Part shown: in pieces, positions 7,743-16,403 of the stretch
Position numbering within the stretch: position 1 is the stretch's first letter
How the letters are laid out: each line of letters starts with the position of its first letter
Assembly (NCBI RefSeq): GCF_002556545.1
Contig: NZ_CP022685.1
Location: 7,232,001-7,296,000, forward strand
DNA: 64,000 nucleotides
Direction of reading: 5' to 3'
DNA from: Streptomyces formicae
Lineage (GTDB): Bacteria > Actinomycetota > Actinomycetes > Streptomycetales > Streptomycetaceae
Program-made: the position numbers and the translations under genes
Notes under the pieces: generated by a model
What the model saw: only the letters and a program-made list of their open reading frames with translations
Told to the model about the DNA's origin: nothing
Databases searched by the model: none

Positions 7743-7931
7743 GTGTACCTCCAATGCGCTGCTTGAGTGGCATAGCCACTAACTCATGCGCCAGCGCTTG
7801 AAGTTGCACGCGTCAGACAGTCCGACATCGCAGAACCGACGATATGCCCTGCGGTCGAGACGGAGAGCCCACTTCCCGAAATCGCCCTAAGGTCACCGCT
7901 TGCCCCACGTAACGGCATAAGTGACTTTGCA

Positions 7932-7971
7932 TTGCGCGCTCAGCGCGCTACAACGCGCGTATGGCGCGCAA
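7932..7971 (+). promoter_or_regulatory. four helically phased GCGCGC boxes over a start codon
   Basis: Four successive 10-bp units, each containing a GCGCGC core (TTGCGCGCTC, AGCGCGCTAC, AACGCGCGTA, TGGCGCGCAA), lie on one face of the helix and form an overall inverted repeat (TTGCGCGC...GCGCGCAA). The ATG at 7961 is inside the last unit, so a bound protein would block initiation. This is an operator-like array without an adjacent intact regulator. Confidence 0.55.
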
Positions 7972-8056
7972 CGAGGAGGCGGAGCCGTCTGCCATTCCGG
8001 AAATCTCCACAATCGGAGGAGGTCGCTCCCCCTGTCGCCTGCTTGATTGCTGGTGA
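7961..8056 (+). pseudogene. 31-codon remnant downstream of the GCGCGC operator
   Basis: The frame opens MARNEEAEPSAIPEIS and closes after 31 codons. The first 15 residues look like a genuine N-terminus; the rest does not. Probably the 5' stub of a regulated gene cut by an insertion. The region 8057-8209 has no recognisable gene. Confidence 0.3.
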
Positions 8057-8209
8057 CTCTCTGCGTCGTCGCCTAGGGGGTCGGCGGGCGGGGCGGCCCG
8101 GTATCAGTGCGGTGTTGCCGCCGAACACTGTTCCGGGTCTTCAGCGACGGTATCGGTGAGCACCAGGACGTGCTCGTCCGCCTAAACGGGTAAACCGGCG
8201 AGGACGCCG

Positions 8210-8530
8210 TCAGCTCGTCGAGCGAGGGTCACCCAGTGCATATCGCCTCCTTGTGATCAATGGGGGCGTCACGGTGTCGAGGCTGGGGAGATCGAGCCCG
8301 AGCCTGTGGTTAACCCGCTCAGGCCCCCGGTATGCCCTGCGTCGGTGGTCGTCTCGGGCCACCATGCCGAGCTTTTGGAGGCGGCCCAGCTGGTAGTGCA
8401 CGGCCGACTTGCCGGAGAGGCCAACTCGCGCCGCGATCTCCGTCAGAGTCGGGGCCTCGCTCCTCTCGGCGATCACCTCCCGCATGCACCGAAGGATCTG
8501 CACCTGCCGCTCGGTCGGAGCATCAATCAC
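8210..8530 (-). CDS. LexA-type winged-helix DNA-binding protein (truncated LexA-like)
   Basis: The GTG at 8530 follows GAGAGGAG. The 106-residue product opens with TERQVQILRCMREVIAERSEAPTLTEIAARVGLSGKSAVHYQLGRLQKLGMV, the LexA N-terminal winged helix. It lacks the C-terminal protease domain, so it cannot autocleave like LexA; stand-alone LexA-HTH proteins occur in actinobacterial mobile elements. The last 30 residues look unrelated and may derive from fused DNA. It lies immediately downstream of an ALDH fragment. Its role may be repression of island genes. Confidence 0.6.
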   Translation of the reverse strand: MIDAPTERQVQILRCMREVIAERSEAPTLTEIAARVGLSGKSAVHYQLGRLQKLGMVARDDHRRRAYRGPERVNHRLGLDLPSLDTVTPPLITRRRYALGDPRSTS

Positions 8531-8534
8531 GGTC

Positions 8535-8755
8535 GGCTCCTCTCGCAGGCGAGGCGGAGCAGTCGCGTGGCGTTGGCCATCGCCACCGCCTCGTCGACCG
8601 TCCGACAGCGGTAGATCGACACGACTGGGCCGAACGTCTCGTGGTCGAACAACGTCATCTCCGGGGTCACATCGGCCAGGATCGTCGGCTCGTAGAACAG
8701 CGGCCCGAGGTCGGGCCGGGCCTTGCCGCCGGCCAGTACGGTCGCGCCATCTCCA
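8535..8755 (-). pseudogene. aldehyde dehydrogenase, internal/C-terminal fragment
   Basis: The reverse strand encodes about 70 residues matching the ALDH core after the catalytic region: GGKARPDLGPLFYEPTILADV, then MTLFDHETFGPVVSIY and DEAVAMANAT. Both the N-terminal NAD domain and the C-terminal end are missing. It is a non-functional fragment, abutting the LexA-like gene. Confidence 0.75.
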
Positions 8756-8851
8756 GACGGTCACTCCTTCGGCGGGCCGAATCCGCTGGCCGTGGACGAC
8801 GGCCCAGGCCGCACGCCCGAGGGGCGCCAGGGGTTAATCGAGTGCCAATGC

Positions 8852-8898
8852 GGCCAACTGTCGCGCCCACTGGCCAAGTAGCGCGCTCAGTCACAGTT
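8852..8898. repeat. element terminus with 20-bp iterons (copy 1)
   Basis: Two tandem 20-bp units of the form GGCCAAnTnnnGCGC(T/C)CAnn end in GCTCAGTCACAGTT. The same array and end sequence recurs at 16074-16142. Here it truncates the HNH gene on the minus strand exactly at its GGSPT codons, as expected for the end of an inserted element. Confidence 0.6.
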
Positions 8899-9110
8899 GG
8901 TGATCCACCTTCGCTGATCGGGATGACGTGGTCGAGGACGAACGGGTCGTCGTCGGGTCCGGCGTCCGCCTGGTCGGCCCCGCATCGATAGCAACAGCCG
9001 TGATCGTGCGCGGTGACCTTGCACTTGAGGGTGGCCCACCTGCCTGAGCTGATGCCGTAGCGCGCGGCCTTGTCGTCGCGTCCTGCCCATGGTGTGCGCT
9101 GGTGGGCATC
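8887..9110 (-). pseudogene. HNH endonuclease, truncated
   Basis: The minus strand reads WAGRDDKAARYGISSGRW, CCYRCGADQADAG, then DPFVLDHVIPISEGGSPT, the start of an HNH nuclease (zinc Cys pair and the DHVIPIS histidine). The frame then runs into the repeated element terminus, removing the second CxxC and the last His. The 5' end is fused or frameshifted with the upstream hypothetical gene. Typical of actinophage/ICE HNH genes. Confidence 0.7.
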
Positions 9111-9433
9111 GGAGGGCTACCCGGGGAAGGGCGGGGGGCGGGGTGGGGGTGTAGCCCGAGGGGGTACGCCTGGAGGGCCCGTTCCTGTATCTCGATGAGT
9201 GCCTCGGCCATGGCGCCGCGTTCGAGGTGGGGTACGAGGCGTACGTGCATGACGCCGGTGCAGGGGGTGTTGTCGTCCTCCAGGTCGGCGGCGATGGTGA
9301 GGCCGTCGTCCTCGTGGTGGGGGTGGTGGGCGGCGTCGCGGATGAGGGCGTCGACGAGGGGGGTGGGGAATTGGGCTTCGTGGAGTTCGTCGCGGTAGGC
9401 GGCGAGGCGTTGGGCGGTGGTGAGTTCCGTCAT
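9111..9433 (-). CDS. hypothetical protein of phage/ICE type, 3' end disturbed
   Basis: Start ATG at 9433. The first ~95 residues (MTELTTAQRLAAYRDELHEA, then LVDALIRDAAHHPHHEDDGL and a HLERGAMAEALIEIQ helix) have coherent composition, after which the frame enters a Pro-rich run and continues into the HNH region (to 8891) in the wrong frame. In related mobile elements such a small protein directly precedes the HNH gene. I end it where sense composition is lost. Function unknown. Confidence 0.5.
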
Positions 9434-9499
9434 GGGGTGAGCCTCCGGACGAGAGGAAGCCCCCTGCCTGGTGGGCGATGGGGCTTCGGCCGGGGAATG

Positions 9500-9973
9500 T
9501 CAGGGCTTGGTGATCTTGTCGAGTGCCTTCTCCAGTTCGGCGCGGCGCTCCTCGGAGGTGAGCGCCTGATCTCTGGCAGTCCAGGAGAGGGCATAGCGGT
9601 CGACCTGCCGTCACGTCTTGTCGATCTCCTTCCGGCTGGTCGTCCACTGATCGGCGACCTTGACAGAGGGGAACTCGTAGAGGCTCACGGTGTCCGTGGT
9701 GATGAGCTGCGAGCAGTCCTTCGGACTCGGCTCCTTGCCCGCGGCCTTGTTCGAGCACGAGCCGGTGTTGTCCGTCGGTTCGCCGAGCGTGGTTACGCTC
9801 GTGGCCTCGGCGAGTTGGGCCGCGGCCTGCTTCGCGGTGGGTCCGGTCGGCTTCTTCGGGGCGCTGGCCTTGGGCTTGGCCTCGGGCTCGTCGTTGCTGC
9901 TGTCGCTGGACGAGCAGGCGGTGAGGGCGAGGGCGGCCGTGGAGAGTAACGCGGCGGTGGTGCGGTGGTTCAT
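9500..9973 (-). pseudogene. secreted lipoprotein with one in-frame TGA
   Basis: Start ATG at 9973. The signal peptide ends in the lipobox LTAC (ALALTACSSSD), followed by a Lys/Pro/Ala-rich linker and a 90-residue domain with two Cys (NTGSCSNKAAGKEPSPKDC). The frame stops at TGA (9611-9613) but continues in frame with convincing sequence (RQVDRYALSWTARDQALTS, RRAELEKALDKITKP) to 9500. A TGG (Trp) to TGA change explains it. The 120-residue product might still be made. Function unknown. Confidence 0.7.
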
Positions 9974-10648
9974 GGATCCCCCCTGGGATGTGGTGCTGGA
10001 GGGGTCATCATGCCCGGGCGGGTGGGGCTGGGGGGATATGCGTGAGCCCCGCGCTTGGCGGGGCTTCTGTGTCCGGGCACGCCGGACTTGGCGATTGATG
10101 TGCCATGGGTCGGGGCGTGGTGCAAGCAGGGATGCGTGGGTGTCGCGCGGTGTGTGTCCTTGAGGAGCTTCTAACTTCACATCCATACACCTGAGTTCAG
10201 TGTCCGGGATTCCGAGTCGCTGACCTCACCGAAGATCCACCCGAACGAGCCACGCAGAAGACATTGATCGGACGTCACTGTACGACACGTACCGACTATC
10301 AGAGGCCCTCCGACCCACGAACGGGCGGGCCACAGATGGGGGAATCGGACGTGCCAGCGGCATCGGAAGCTGCGGGAAGGGCGAGCTACGCAGCGCCGTT
10401 CTGCAAGTCGCTCACCTGCTAGTCCCCCCTGGGGTGATCAACTGGTCGGCCTCGCATCCTGAACAAGATTTGTCCGAAGGGATAGATCTCAGCCGGGAAC
10501 GGTCCCAAGTGTCAGTAAGATGACGGGCGTTCCACCAGACCTTTCCTTCTAGGCGCCGTCGTCACCCTCATGAAGTTCTGCACAGGGTAAGGCGGTTGGC
10601 CCTGGCGGGCCCGTCAGGGCACCACGGGAAGAGCTGGAGGAGCGAGTG
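9974..10648. other. gene-poor gap in island
   Basis: No convincing long gene. One 28-residue ORF with two Cys (10336-10422) is listed separately; otherwise I see only scattered stops and short GC-rich hairpin-prone stretches. Confidence 0.4.
10336..10422 (+). CDS. possible 28-residue Cys-containing peptide
   Basis: The ORF reads MGESDVPAASEAAGRASY and ends with FCKSLTC. The acidic/Ala-rich start and Cys/Ser/Thr-containing end recall leader/core organisation of class I-IV lanthipeptides, but there is no clear ribosome-binding site and no modification enzyme nearby. Listed only as a candidate. Confidence 0.2.
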   Translation: MGESDVPAASEAAGRASYAAPFCKSLTC

Positions 10649-10771
10649 GTGGAACCGAACAAGCCGGAGCTGCACAGGCGTTGGACCGACCCCGAGAGGT
10701 GGCAGGTTGGACTGGCCATTGTAGGTCTGCTGGTGGCGGTTATCGCCGCAGTGGGCCAGTTCGTGCAGTAG
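10649..10771 (+). CDS. 40-residue single-span membrane protein
   Basis: The GTG at 10649 (another GTG at 10646) follows GGAGGAG. The N-terminal half is charged (VEPNKPELHRRWTDPERWQ), followed by one clear transmembrane helix (VGLAIVGLLVAVIAAVGQFV) to the stop. No family recognised. Typical of small membrane proteins found in actinobacterial islands. Confidence 0.5.
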   Translation: MEPNKPELHRRWTDPERWQVGLAIVGLLVAVIAAVGQFVQ

Positions 10772-10832
10772 CGAGGCCCACGCATGAGCACCGGGAGCAG
10801 TCGGGCGCTGGAACGCAGCGAGCCCGGCCTCT

Positions 10833-11255
10833 TCAAGGGCGACCGGGCTCGTGAACTACTGTATGGAGGGCCTGACCTGGTGTGGAGCCGGGCCGGGCCC
10901 TTCGCGGGCACTTGGGTACCCAATACACATGCGCAACATTACAGCGATTCGCGTCTGTCGCGAACGTTCTGACTACCTTCTCACTGCCCTGTGGGCTCCC
11001 TCCGAGATCCCGAAGTGCTGGTCGTGCTCGTCGCAGCACGGTTCCTGCGTCGAGGACGATGAACACTCCACCTGCCACTACGTAGGCGAACCAACACTGC
11101 CCTCGGAGCACAGCGTTGGCCGTCGCCATTGGCTCGGCGCCGCGTTCCCGCCCGTCGGCCACTTCGTCGATGAGCGCGAGCAATTCCTCGTGCATGTTGT
11201 CCGGCAGCGCGGTCAGTACCTCGTCCCCGGTGGGCGGGAGATCCACCCTGTGCAT
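10833..11255 (-). CDS. hypothetical protein, RelE/ParE-like size and pattern
   Basis: 140 residues. The first ~70 (MHRVDLPPTGDEVLTALPDN, EELLALIDEVADG, then GQCWFAYVVAGGVFIVLDAG) have the helix-helix-strand-strand order of RelE/ParE-type toxins. The expected basic residues are sparse and the C-terminal half is Arg/Pro-rich and probably out of the ancestral frame. No antitoxin gene is adjacent. May be a degraded toxin-like gene. Confidence 0.4.
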   Translation of the reverse strand: MHRVDLPPTGDEVLTALPDNMHEELLALIDEVADGRERGAEPMATANAVLRGQCWFAYVVAGGVFIVLDAGTVLRRARPALRDLGGSPQGSEKVVRTFATDANRCNVAHVYWVPKCPRRARPGSTPGQALHTVVHEPGRP

Positions 11256-11336
11256 AACGCCCTCTTGTGATCTACAGGAGCAGCACGGTATGGCGGATCA
11301 CCAAGCCCCTGCGCACGCCTGTGGATAGCCGACAGA

Positions 11337-11864
11337 ATGTCGAACATGGATGCGGGAGATGCGGCACTCGTCGGCGCCATAGCGGCCGTGCTCGGAGCAG
11401 CCGTTGGGGCAGGAGGCGCGCTCGGCTCGGCTGCGATCACAGGACGCAATCAAGCACGGACTCAGAACGAGCACTGGCGGAGGCAGGTACGGCGGGACGC
11501 CTACGCAGCCCTCTTGGGAGCGGTAGCTGACTGCATCCTCGCAATCGATGCGGCACGGGACCTTGCCCTCGGGCCTACACCCTCCGATTTGCGGCAGTCG
11601 TATGAGGCGGCCCACGAAGCCCTCGGTGCGGTCCGTCGTGCTGCGAACCTGATCTTCCTCGAAGGTCCTGAACCCGTGGCTGACTCCTGTACAGACTTGG
11701 TTCGAAGCCTGGACACCTGGCACAAAGGCCTGATTGGGCTCCGCGAGAGACGCACTAACGAGGGCGCCACTACGTGGATGACCCGGGCGCGAACCGAGGC
11801 CATTGACCAGCTAGAAACGTTCCAGGAGCACGCGAGGGACGTACTCGATGGCTATTCCTGGTGA
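11337..11864 (+). CDS. hypothetical membrane-anchored protein
   Basis: 175 residues. A Gly/Ala-rich N-terminal transmembrane helix (ALVGAIAAVLGAAVGAGGAL) is followed by a soluble helical domain rich in Arg/Asp/Glu (WRRQVRRDAYAALLGAVAD, RQSYEAAHEALGAVRRAANL). This architecture is common in Streptomyces hypothetical proteins; no catalytic motif is visible. An alternative start is the second ATG at 11346. Stand-alone gene. Confidence 0.6.
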   Translation: MSNMDAGDAALVGAIAAVLGAAVGAGGALGSAAITGRNQARTQNEHWRRQVRRDAYAALLGAVADCILAIDAARDLALGPTPSDLRQSYEAAHEALGAVRRAANLIFLEGPEPVADSCTDLVRSLDTWHKGLIGLRERRTNEGATTWMTRARTEAIDQLETFQEHARDVLDGYSW

Positions 11865-11994
11865 CGGCTGCCGGACTCGGAGGTACCAGTGACGCCACCT
11901 TTTGTCCCGGTCATCGAGCACCTCCCCAACCGCAGTTGCTGTGTCGTTCCTCCAGTACGACTGATCCATCCGAGCGGGTGACGCGCGAGCAGCC

Positions 11995-12207
11995 ACCCAC
12001 ACCGCCCCCGCGCCCGCCGCGCTCCTCGCACTGCCCACCCTCGCCGCAACCACCGCGCTGATCGCCCTCGCCCAGGACCTGCCCGCAGCCGTCCTGGGAC
12101 CAATGCTCGGCCTGCACCCGGTCACCGCGGTGCACTGGCACTGGCGCGCCAGCACGGACTGGACCGCCTACCTCCAAGCCCGCATGGCCACACCGCCGAA
12201 GACGTGA
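11995..12207 (+). pseudogene. C-terminal scrap of a site-specific recombinase-like gene
   Basis: The frame ending at 12207 reads LPAAVLGPMLGLHPVTAV and then STDWTAYLQARM before the stop. This is the C-terminal LADMLGLHxNTAVRW...DWxxYLAAR pattern I associate with a common actinobacterial integrase-like family. The rest of the gene is absent. Confidence 0.5.
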
Positions 12208-12263
12208 AGCGGATTCTGCTGGTATCGATTGCAGATCGAGCGGTGGACCGGGCTGGAAAGCCT

Positions 12264-14676
12264 TCAGCCGCGGGAGCGCAGCATGCGGTCGGCTCGGTCC
12301 AGGAGATTCGTGCGGAGGACCGGGACAACCTGTGCCGCCAGTTTTTCCGCTCGTCCGACGAAAGTCAGGTCGATACCGAACACCGGGAAAAGCCATTTGG
12401 TGTAGGTCCGCGCCGGCACAGTTCCGCTGCGGTGGATGGTTTGCACGAGATCGAGGTAGACCTCAGCGTAGGGCCTGAGCAAGTCGTCCTGACCGGCGCT
12501 CCAGAACGGCGTCGCGACTGAGTGGACCGAAGCGAGAAGCACTGCACGGTCGTTCGCCAGCGTCTGCCAGACCGCATTCTTCTCGGCCGCGTCCGGGGTC
12601 GCCGCGTGGACCTGGAGCCTGCTGACCCACGCATCGGGATCCGGGTCGCAGTCGAGCAGCGCCTGTGCCTCGGCTGCGGTCGGGCTCCCGAGCTGAGCCT
12701 TGCGAACCAGTGCTCGCCACTGGAGATCGATGTCCTCCCCGGCCTCGGCCTGGAGCCATGCCACCTCCTCCACCCCGGCCGCAGTGCGCGCGAAGCCGCG
12801 CAACGCCGCTTTGCGGTAGGCGCCGACGCCGGAGAGGCCACGGCACACCGCAGCCACTGCTCGCAGCAACTCGTCCCGCTCCGACTCCGAGCTCCACAGA
12901 TCTGCAGCCTCGACAGCCAGGTTGAGATACGGCTCGATCACCGATGCGGACGTCTCGACAGCGAGCACTACGGTCAGGCGCTGCACGGCTTCGGCGGCTG
13001 TCGCTTCGCCGTTGCTCAGCATGTCCCAGGCCGTGGTGACGGCGATACCCCACGCGGTCGCGGTGGGCAGGCGGGCGGCGTTACGGAAGAACGCGTCTCT
13101 GGTCGTGGCGTCAGGTCTCGTCGAGGCGAAGGTCAGGTCTTCATCGTTGACCAGATACAGGTCCCCTCCTGCTGGCAGGTCGAGCCGGGCCCGTTCGCCC
13201 GCCACCTCGACTTCGACGAGTGCCATGCGCTCAAGGTGGTTCCCGGAACGCTCGTAGGCGCCGACGGCAAGCACATGCGGGCGCGGCCGGCCCCCCGGAC
13301 CCTGAGAGACCAGGGCAAACCCGTCTGTGTCGTGGCCGAGAGTCAGCCGGTCGGTGCCCGCTGTTTCCAGCCATCCCGCACGACAGTGGTCCAGGTCACG
13401 CCCGCTGGCGTCGGCAACCGCATCGATCACGTCCTGCAGCGTGGTGTTGCTCCAGGCATGCGTGGCGAAGTGGTTGGTCAGCCCTGCGGAGAAGTTCGCT
13501 TCGCCGACGTACGTCATCAGCTGCTGCAGTACGGACGAGCCCTTGGGGTAGGTGATGGCGTCGAACGTCGCTGCGGCCTTGGCGACGTCGTGGACCTGCT
13601 GGCGGATCGGGTGCGACATGGGTCCCTGGTCCATGAAATAAGCTTTGAGTTTCTCGCTGGCCAGGTGTGCCGTCCAGGCATCGGTGCACGGCGTCACGCT
13701 CACGGCCCAGTTGCTCGCGAACGCCTCGTTCAGCCAAAGGTCGTCCCACCAGCGCATCGTGACGATGTTGCCGACCCACATGTGCGCGAGTTCGTGCAGC
13801 AGGTACCGCGAGAAGATGTCCCACTTCGCCCTGGTCGGAGTAGTCCTGCGCAGGAACCAGTCCATCCAGGTGACGCAGCCGAAGTTCTCCAACGCGCCAG
13901 GGAACTCGGGCGTGAAGACCTGGTCGTACTTGTGCTGCGGAAACGGTATACCGAACTTGCCGGCGAAGAACTAGAGCCCCTGCGTGGTCAGGGTGAACAG
14001 CTCGTCGGCGTCCCGATCCAGGACCGAAGCCAGCGACTGCCGGGCGAAGAGCCCGAGATCATGACCAGCTCCGCGACGACGCAACTCGTAGTACGGGCCC
14101 GCGTTGATCACCGTGTTGTACGCCGCCAGCGGCGGCGTCGGCGGGAAGGTCCAGCATCGCACCGAGCCGAGGTCTTCGATCTGCGGGTCACCGCTGTTGC
14201 TCAGCACCCGCCAGCCGGAAGGAGCGGTCACGGTGAACGCCCACGGCGCCTTGAGGTCCGGCTGATCGAAGCAGATTCAACACGTACCGGGCGTAGTCGG
14301 GACTGAAGCCGGTGTAGACATACGTCTCGCCGTCAGAGGGATTGACCGCCTTGTGCACACCCCGGCCATCGGCCGAGCACTCCGTCACCGAAACCACCCT
14401 GAGGACGTTGCGCTCGCCAAGCCCGGTCAGCGCGATCCGGCCCTCGACAGCCGGCCGCAGCACGACCCCGTTGCGCGTGGCGCTCTCCACCGCCGCAGCA
14501 CAATCGACAACAGTCTCGGCCCCGGGCCGGTGACACGTAAAGGTGATCGTCGACTCGCACCGCACCCGCGAGCCGGTCATCAGATCCGAAAGGTCGACGG
14601 CAACGGCATACCGCTCGACCGTCAGCAGGATCGCGCGCCCCTCGGCCTCAGTCTGGGGCAGACTCCTGTTGCTCAT
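12264..14676 (-). pseudogene. pepN: M1 family aminopeptidase N, frameshifted and with an amber stop
   Basis: Start ATG at 14676 behind GGAGGGG. The pieces cover a whole PepN-like metallopeptidase: N-terminal beta domain (SPDYARYV, then frameshift near 14270), AYNTVINAGPYYEL, the substrate-anchoring GALENFGCVTW, the zinc site HELAHMWVGN with WWDDLWLNEAFA 18 residues on, and a long helical C-terminal domain. An insertion near 14270 shifts the frame, and a TAG at 13971 interrupts GL-FFAGKF. The catalytic part downstream of the amber stop remains open from an internal ATG at 13892, but that lacks the exopeptidase N-terminus. Inactive extra copy of a housekeeping gene. Confidence 0.85.
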
Positions 14677-14904
14677 CACTTTCCCCTCCCCTTTCACCGA
14701 CGGCATCTCCCGGCGAGCCCCGACCCGTCGCCAGATCCATAGCGACCGCTGGCCAGGACTTCAATCAGGTCCTCAGGGGTGCAACAAGAGGTGCAGGGCA
14801 CACGGCGAGCGCGCTTCCTCTACAGGGTCCAGGAGCAGGCACGAAAGGAATATGACACGTTCCGAATGACGCTCCCCGCCAACTTGTGCCTCCCAGTGGA
14901 GCCC

Positions 14905-15061
14905 GGCTCACCGTGAGGACTACGCCAATGATCTGGACGCCGAGCGCTCGCTGGTGGCGGTCACCGCGAAGAGCAACCGGTCCAAGGCCCATAAGGACCC
15001 TGCCGGATGGCTGCCTCCGCTCGCTGACGCCCATTGCACCTACGTGGCCGATTGGACGGCA
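14905..15061 (+). pseudogene. DUF1524-type secreted HNH nuclease, C-terminal fragment
   Basis: The plus strand reads DYANDLDAERSLVAVTAKSN, RSKAHKDPAGWLPPLADAHC and TYVADWTAV. This is the ...NDxxxLxAVxAxxNRxKGDxDPxxWLPP...CxY pattern of DUF1524 HNH nucleases. Both ends are missing; the 3' end is replaced abruptly by a CRISPR-repeat-containing repeat at 15062. Confidence 0.65.
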
Positions 15062-15279
15062 GTGCTCCCGCGCGAGCGGAGGTGAACCGTTCGTGGGAAG
15101 ACCGCCCCCCGTTGGAGTTCGGGCCCCGTCTGGGCAAGAGTTGCGGGCGCAGACATTCGCTGCTCTGGGCGCACGTGTGCGCCCAGGGCCGGACGGAGGC
15201 GGATCGAGTGGGATTGAGACTGATGGGAACGGTGTTGTTTGCCCTGGTTTTCCAAGGTGCGTCTCAGATATGGGTGCGG
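15062..15279 (+). repeat. duplicated CRISPR-flank segment, copy A
   Basis: Begins with a 28-nt CRISPR-type repeat (one base shorter than that at 27648) and continues with about 190 bp that align with 27677-27877, including GTTGGAGTTCGG, CGGACGGAGGCGGATCGA and GATGGGAACGGTGTTGTTTG. Copy B contains an 18-bp insertion near its end. The conserved sequence next to the repeat is probably a CRISPR leader. Here no spacer remains: upstream DNA is nuclease coding sequence. Confidence 0.65.
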
Positions 15280-15375
15280 AGACCGCGGCCTGGGCGGGGG
15301 TGCGTGGGCTGACCTGCGATGGCTCGCCCGACGGCGCCGGCCTGGCGGCCGTCCAGACCGGCGGACGGGGCGACG

Positions 15376-15981
15376 TCACGCAGGGACGCCGAGTGGCGGG
15401 TGCTCAAGCACGCGGGGCTTGTACTCGACCAGCTGGATGCGGCCGTCGAAGGTGCGGTGCTCGATCATCTCGAGAGCAACGTCCGGATAGCCATCGTAAA
15501 TGCGTTCTTCGCCCGTGGCCCCGGTGATCACCGGGAACACCACGACCCGGAAGCGGTCGACGAGTCCGGCTCGTAGCAGGGACCGGCACAGGCTGAGGCT
15601 GCCGAGCGTGCTGAGGAGCCCCGAGCCACTCGACTTCATGGCGCGGACCGCCTCGACGGCATCGTCGCGGACGAGCCTGGAGTTGGCCCACGTCAGTGGC
15701 TCCTCTAGTGAGGAGGAGAACACCACCTTGGACGCTCGCGTGAGCTCGTCGACGGACGCCTCTTCTTCGGGCCTGAACTCGTCTTGGCCATCCGGGACCT
15801 CGCCTGCGGCGAAGCCCGACATCAGGCGGTAGGTGTTTGCTCCCATCAGGTAGGTGGCCTTGGGCTGCTCGCCGAGCCATGCGATGTACTCCGGGCCCTC
15901 CAGGCCCCAGAACCCGGGCCATCCTTCTCCTGATGCATGGCCGTCGAGGGAGGTGATGAAGTCGACGAGAAGCTCCGACAT
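15376..15981 (-). CDS. dihydrofolate-reductase-family protein (RibD C-terminal domain)
   Basis: 201 residues, intact, ATG at 15981 preceded by AGGAAAGGA. Begins MSELLVDFITSLDGHASGEG, followed by YLMGANTYRLMSGF, LVRDDAVEAVRAMK and GSLSLCRSLLRAGLVDRFRVVVFPVITG. This is the DHFR-like NADPH-binding fold of the RibD_C family common in actinobacteria. True substrates are unknown for this branch. It is one of the few intact metabolic genes in the island, and its start lies about 90 bp from the second iteron array, so it may be cargo of that element. Confidence 0.8.
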   Translation of the reverse strand: MSELLVDFITSLDGHASGEGWPGFWGLEGPEYIAWLGEQPKATYLMGANTYRLMSGFAAGEVPDGQDEFRPEEEASVDELTRASKVVFSSSLEEPLTWANSRLVRDDAVEAVRAMKSSGSGLLSTLGSLSLCRSLLRAGLVDRFRVVVFPVITGATGEERIYDGYPDVALEMIEHRTFDGRIQLVEYKPRVLEHPPLGVPA

Positions 15982-16073
15982 GGCGGTTCCTTTCCTGAGG
16001 TGTCACGAGCTTGGACCGGCCGGGAACCACAAACTCATCGGCCCTCAGCTCAGCCCCACCCGCGAACGGCCCA

Positions 16074-16142
16074 GGCCAACCGTCACGCTCAGCTAGGCCA
16101 AGTACAGCGCTCAGGGGCCAACTGAAGCGCTCAGTCACAGTT
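16074..16142. repeat. element terminus with 20-22-bp iterons (copy 2)
   Basis: Three tandem units starting GGCCAA (22, 20 and 27 bp, the last including the end) terminate in GCTCAGTCACAGTT, identical to the end at 8898. On the minus strand another protein-like frame (SEILAQIRTRDLVERM, HSIPDDLVRT) is interrupted exactly at this border. Confidence 0.6.
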
Positions 16143-16403
16143 CGTACGAGGTCATCAGGGATCGAGTGGCGCATACGCTCAACTAGATCACGTGTGCGAA
16201 TTTGTGCAAGGATCTCCGACTTCACCACGGAGTACCCATGGTCAGTCCGCATGCCGTCTGGCCAGCGATGCCCACACTGATGGCTTACAACTGGCAGGTG
16301 CGCGATTCTGCGGCGTTTCACACCAGTAATAAGGTCGGCCCTGTTGCGATGGCCGCGCTCTGCCCGCACTGCCGACCGAAGGCTGGCAGAGCGACGGACG
16401 TGG

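Noticed and set aside
10833..11255. Confident call of a RelE toxin with partner antitoxin.
   Set aside because: No antitoxin gene is adjacent and the C-terminal half has lost protein-like composition; kept only as a hypothetical gene.
15030..15061. A 32-nt stretch directly before the CRISPR-type repeat at 15062 looks like a spacer by length.
   Set aside because: It encodes the conserved end of a DUF1524 HNH nuclease fragment (DAHCTYVADWTAV) in frame with upstream codons, and no second repeat precedes it.
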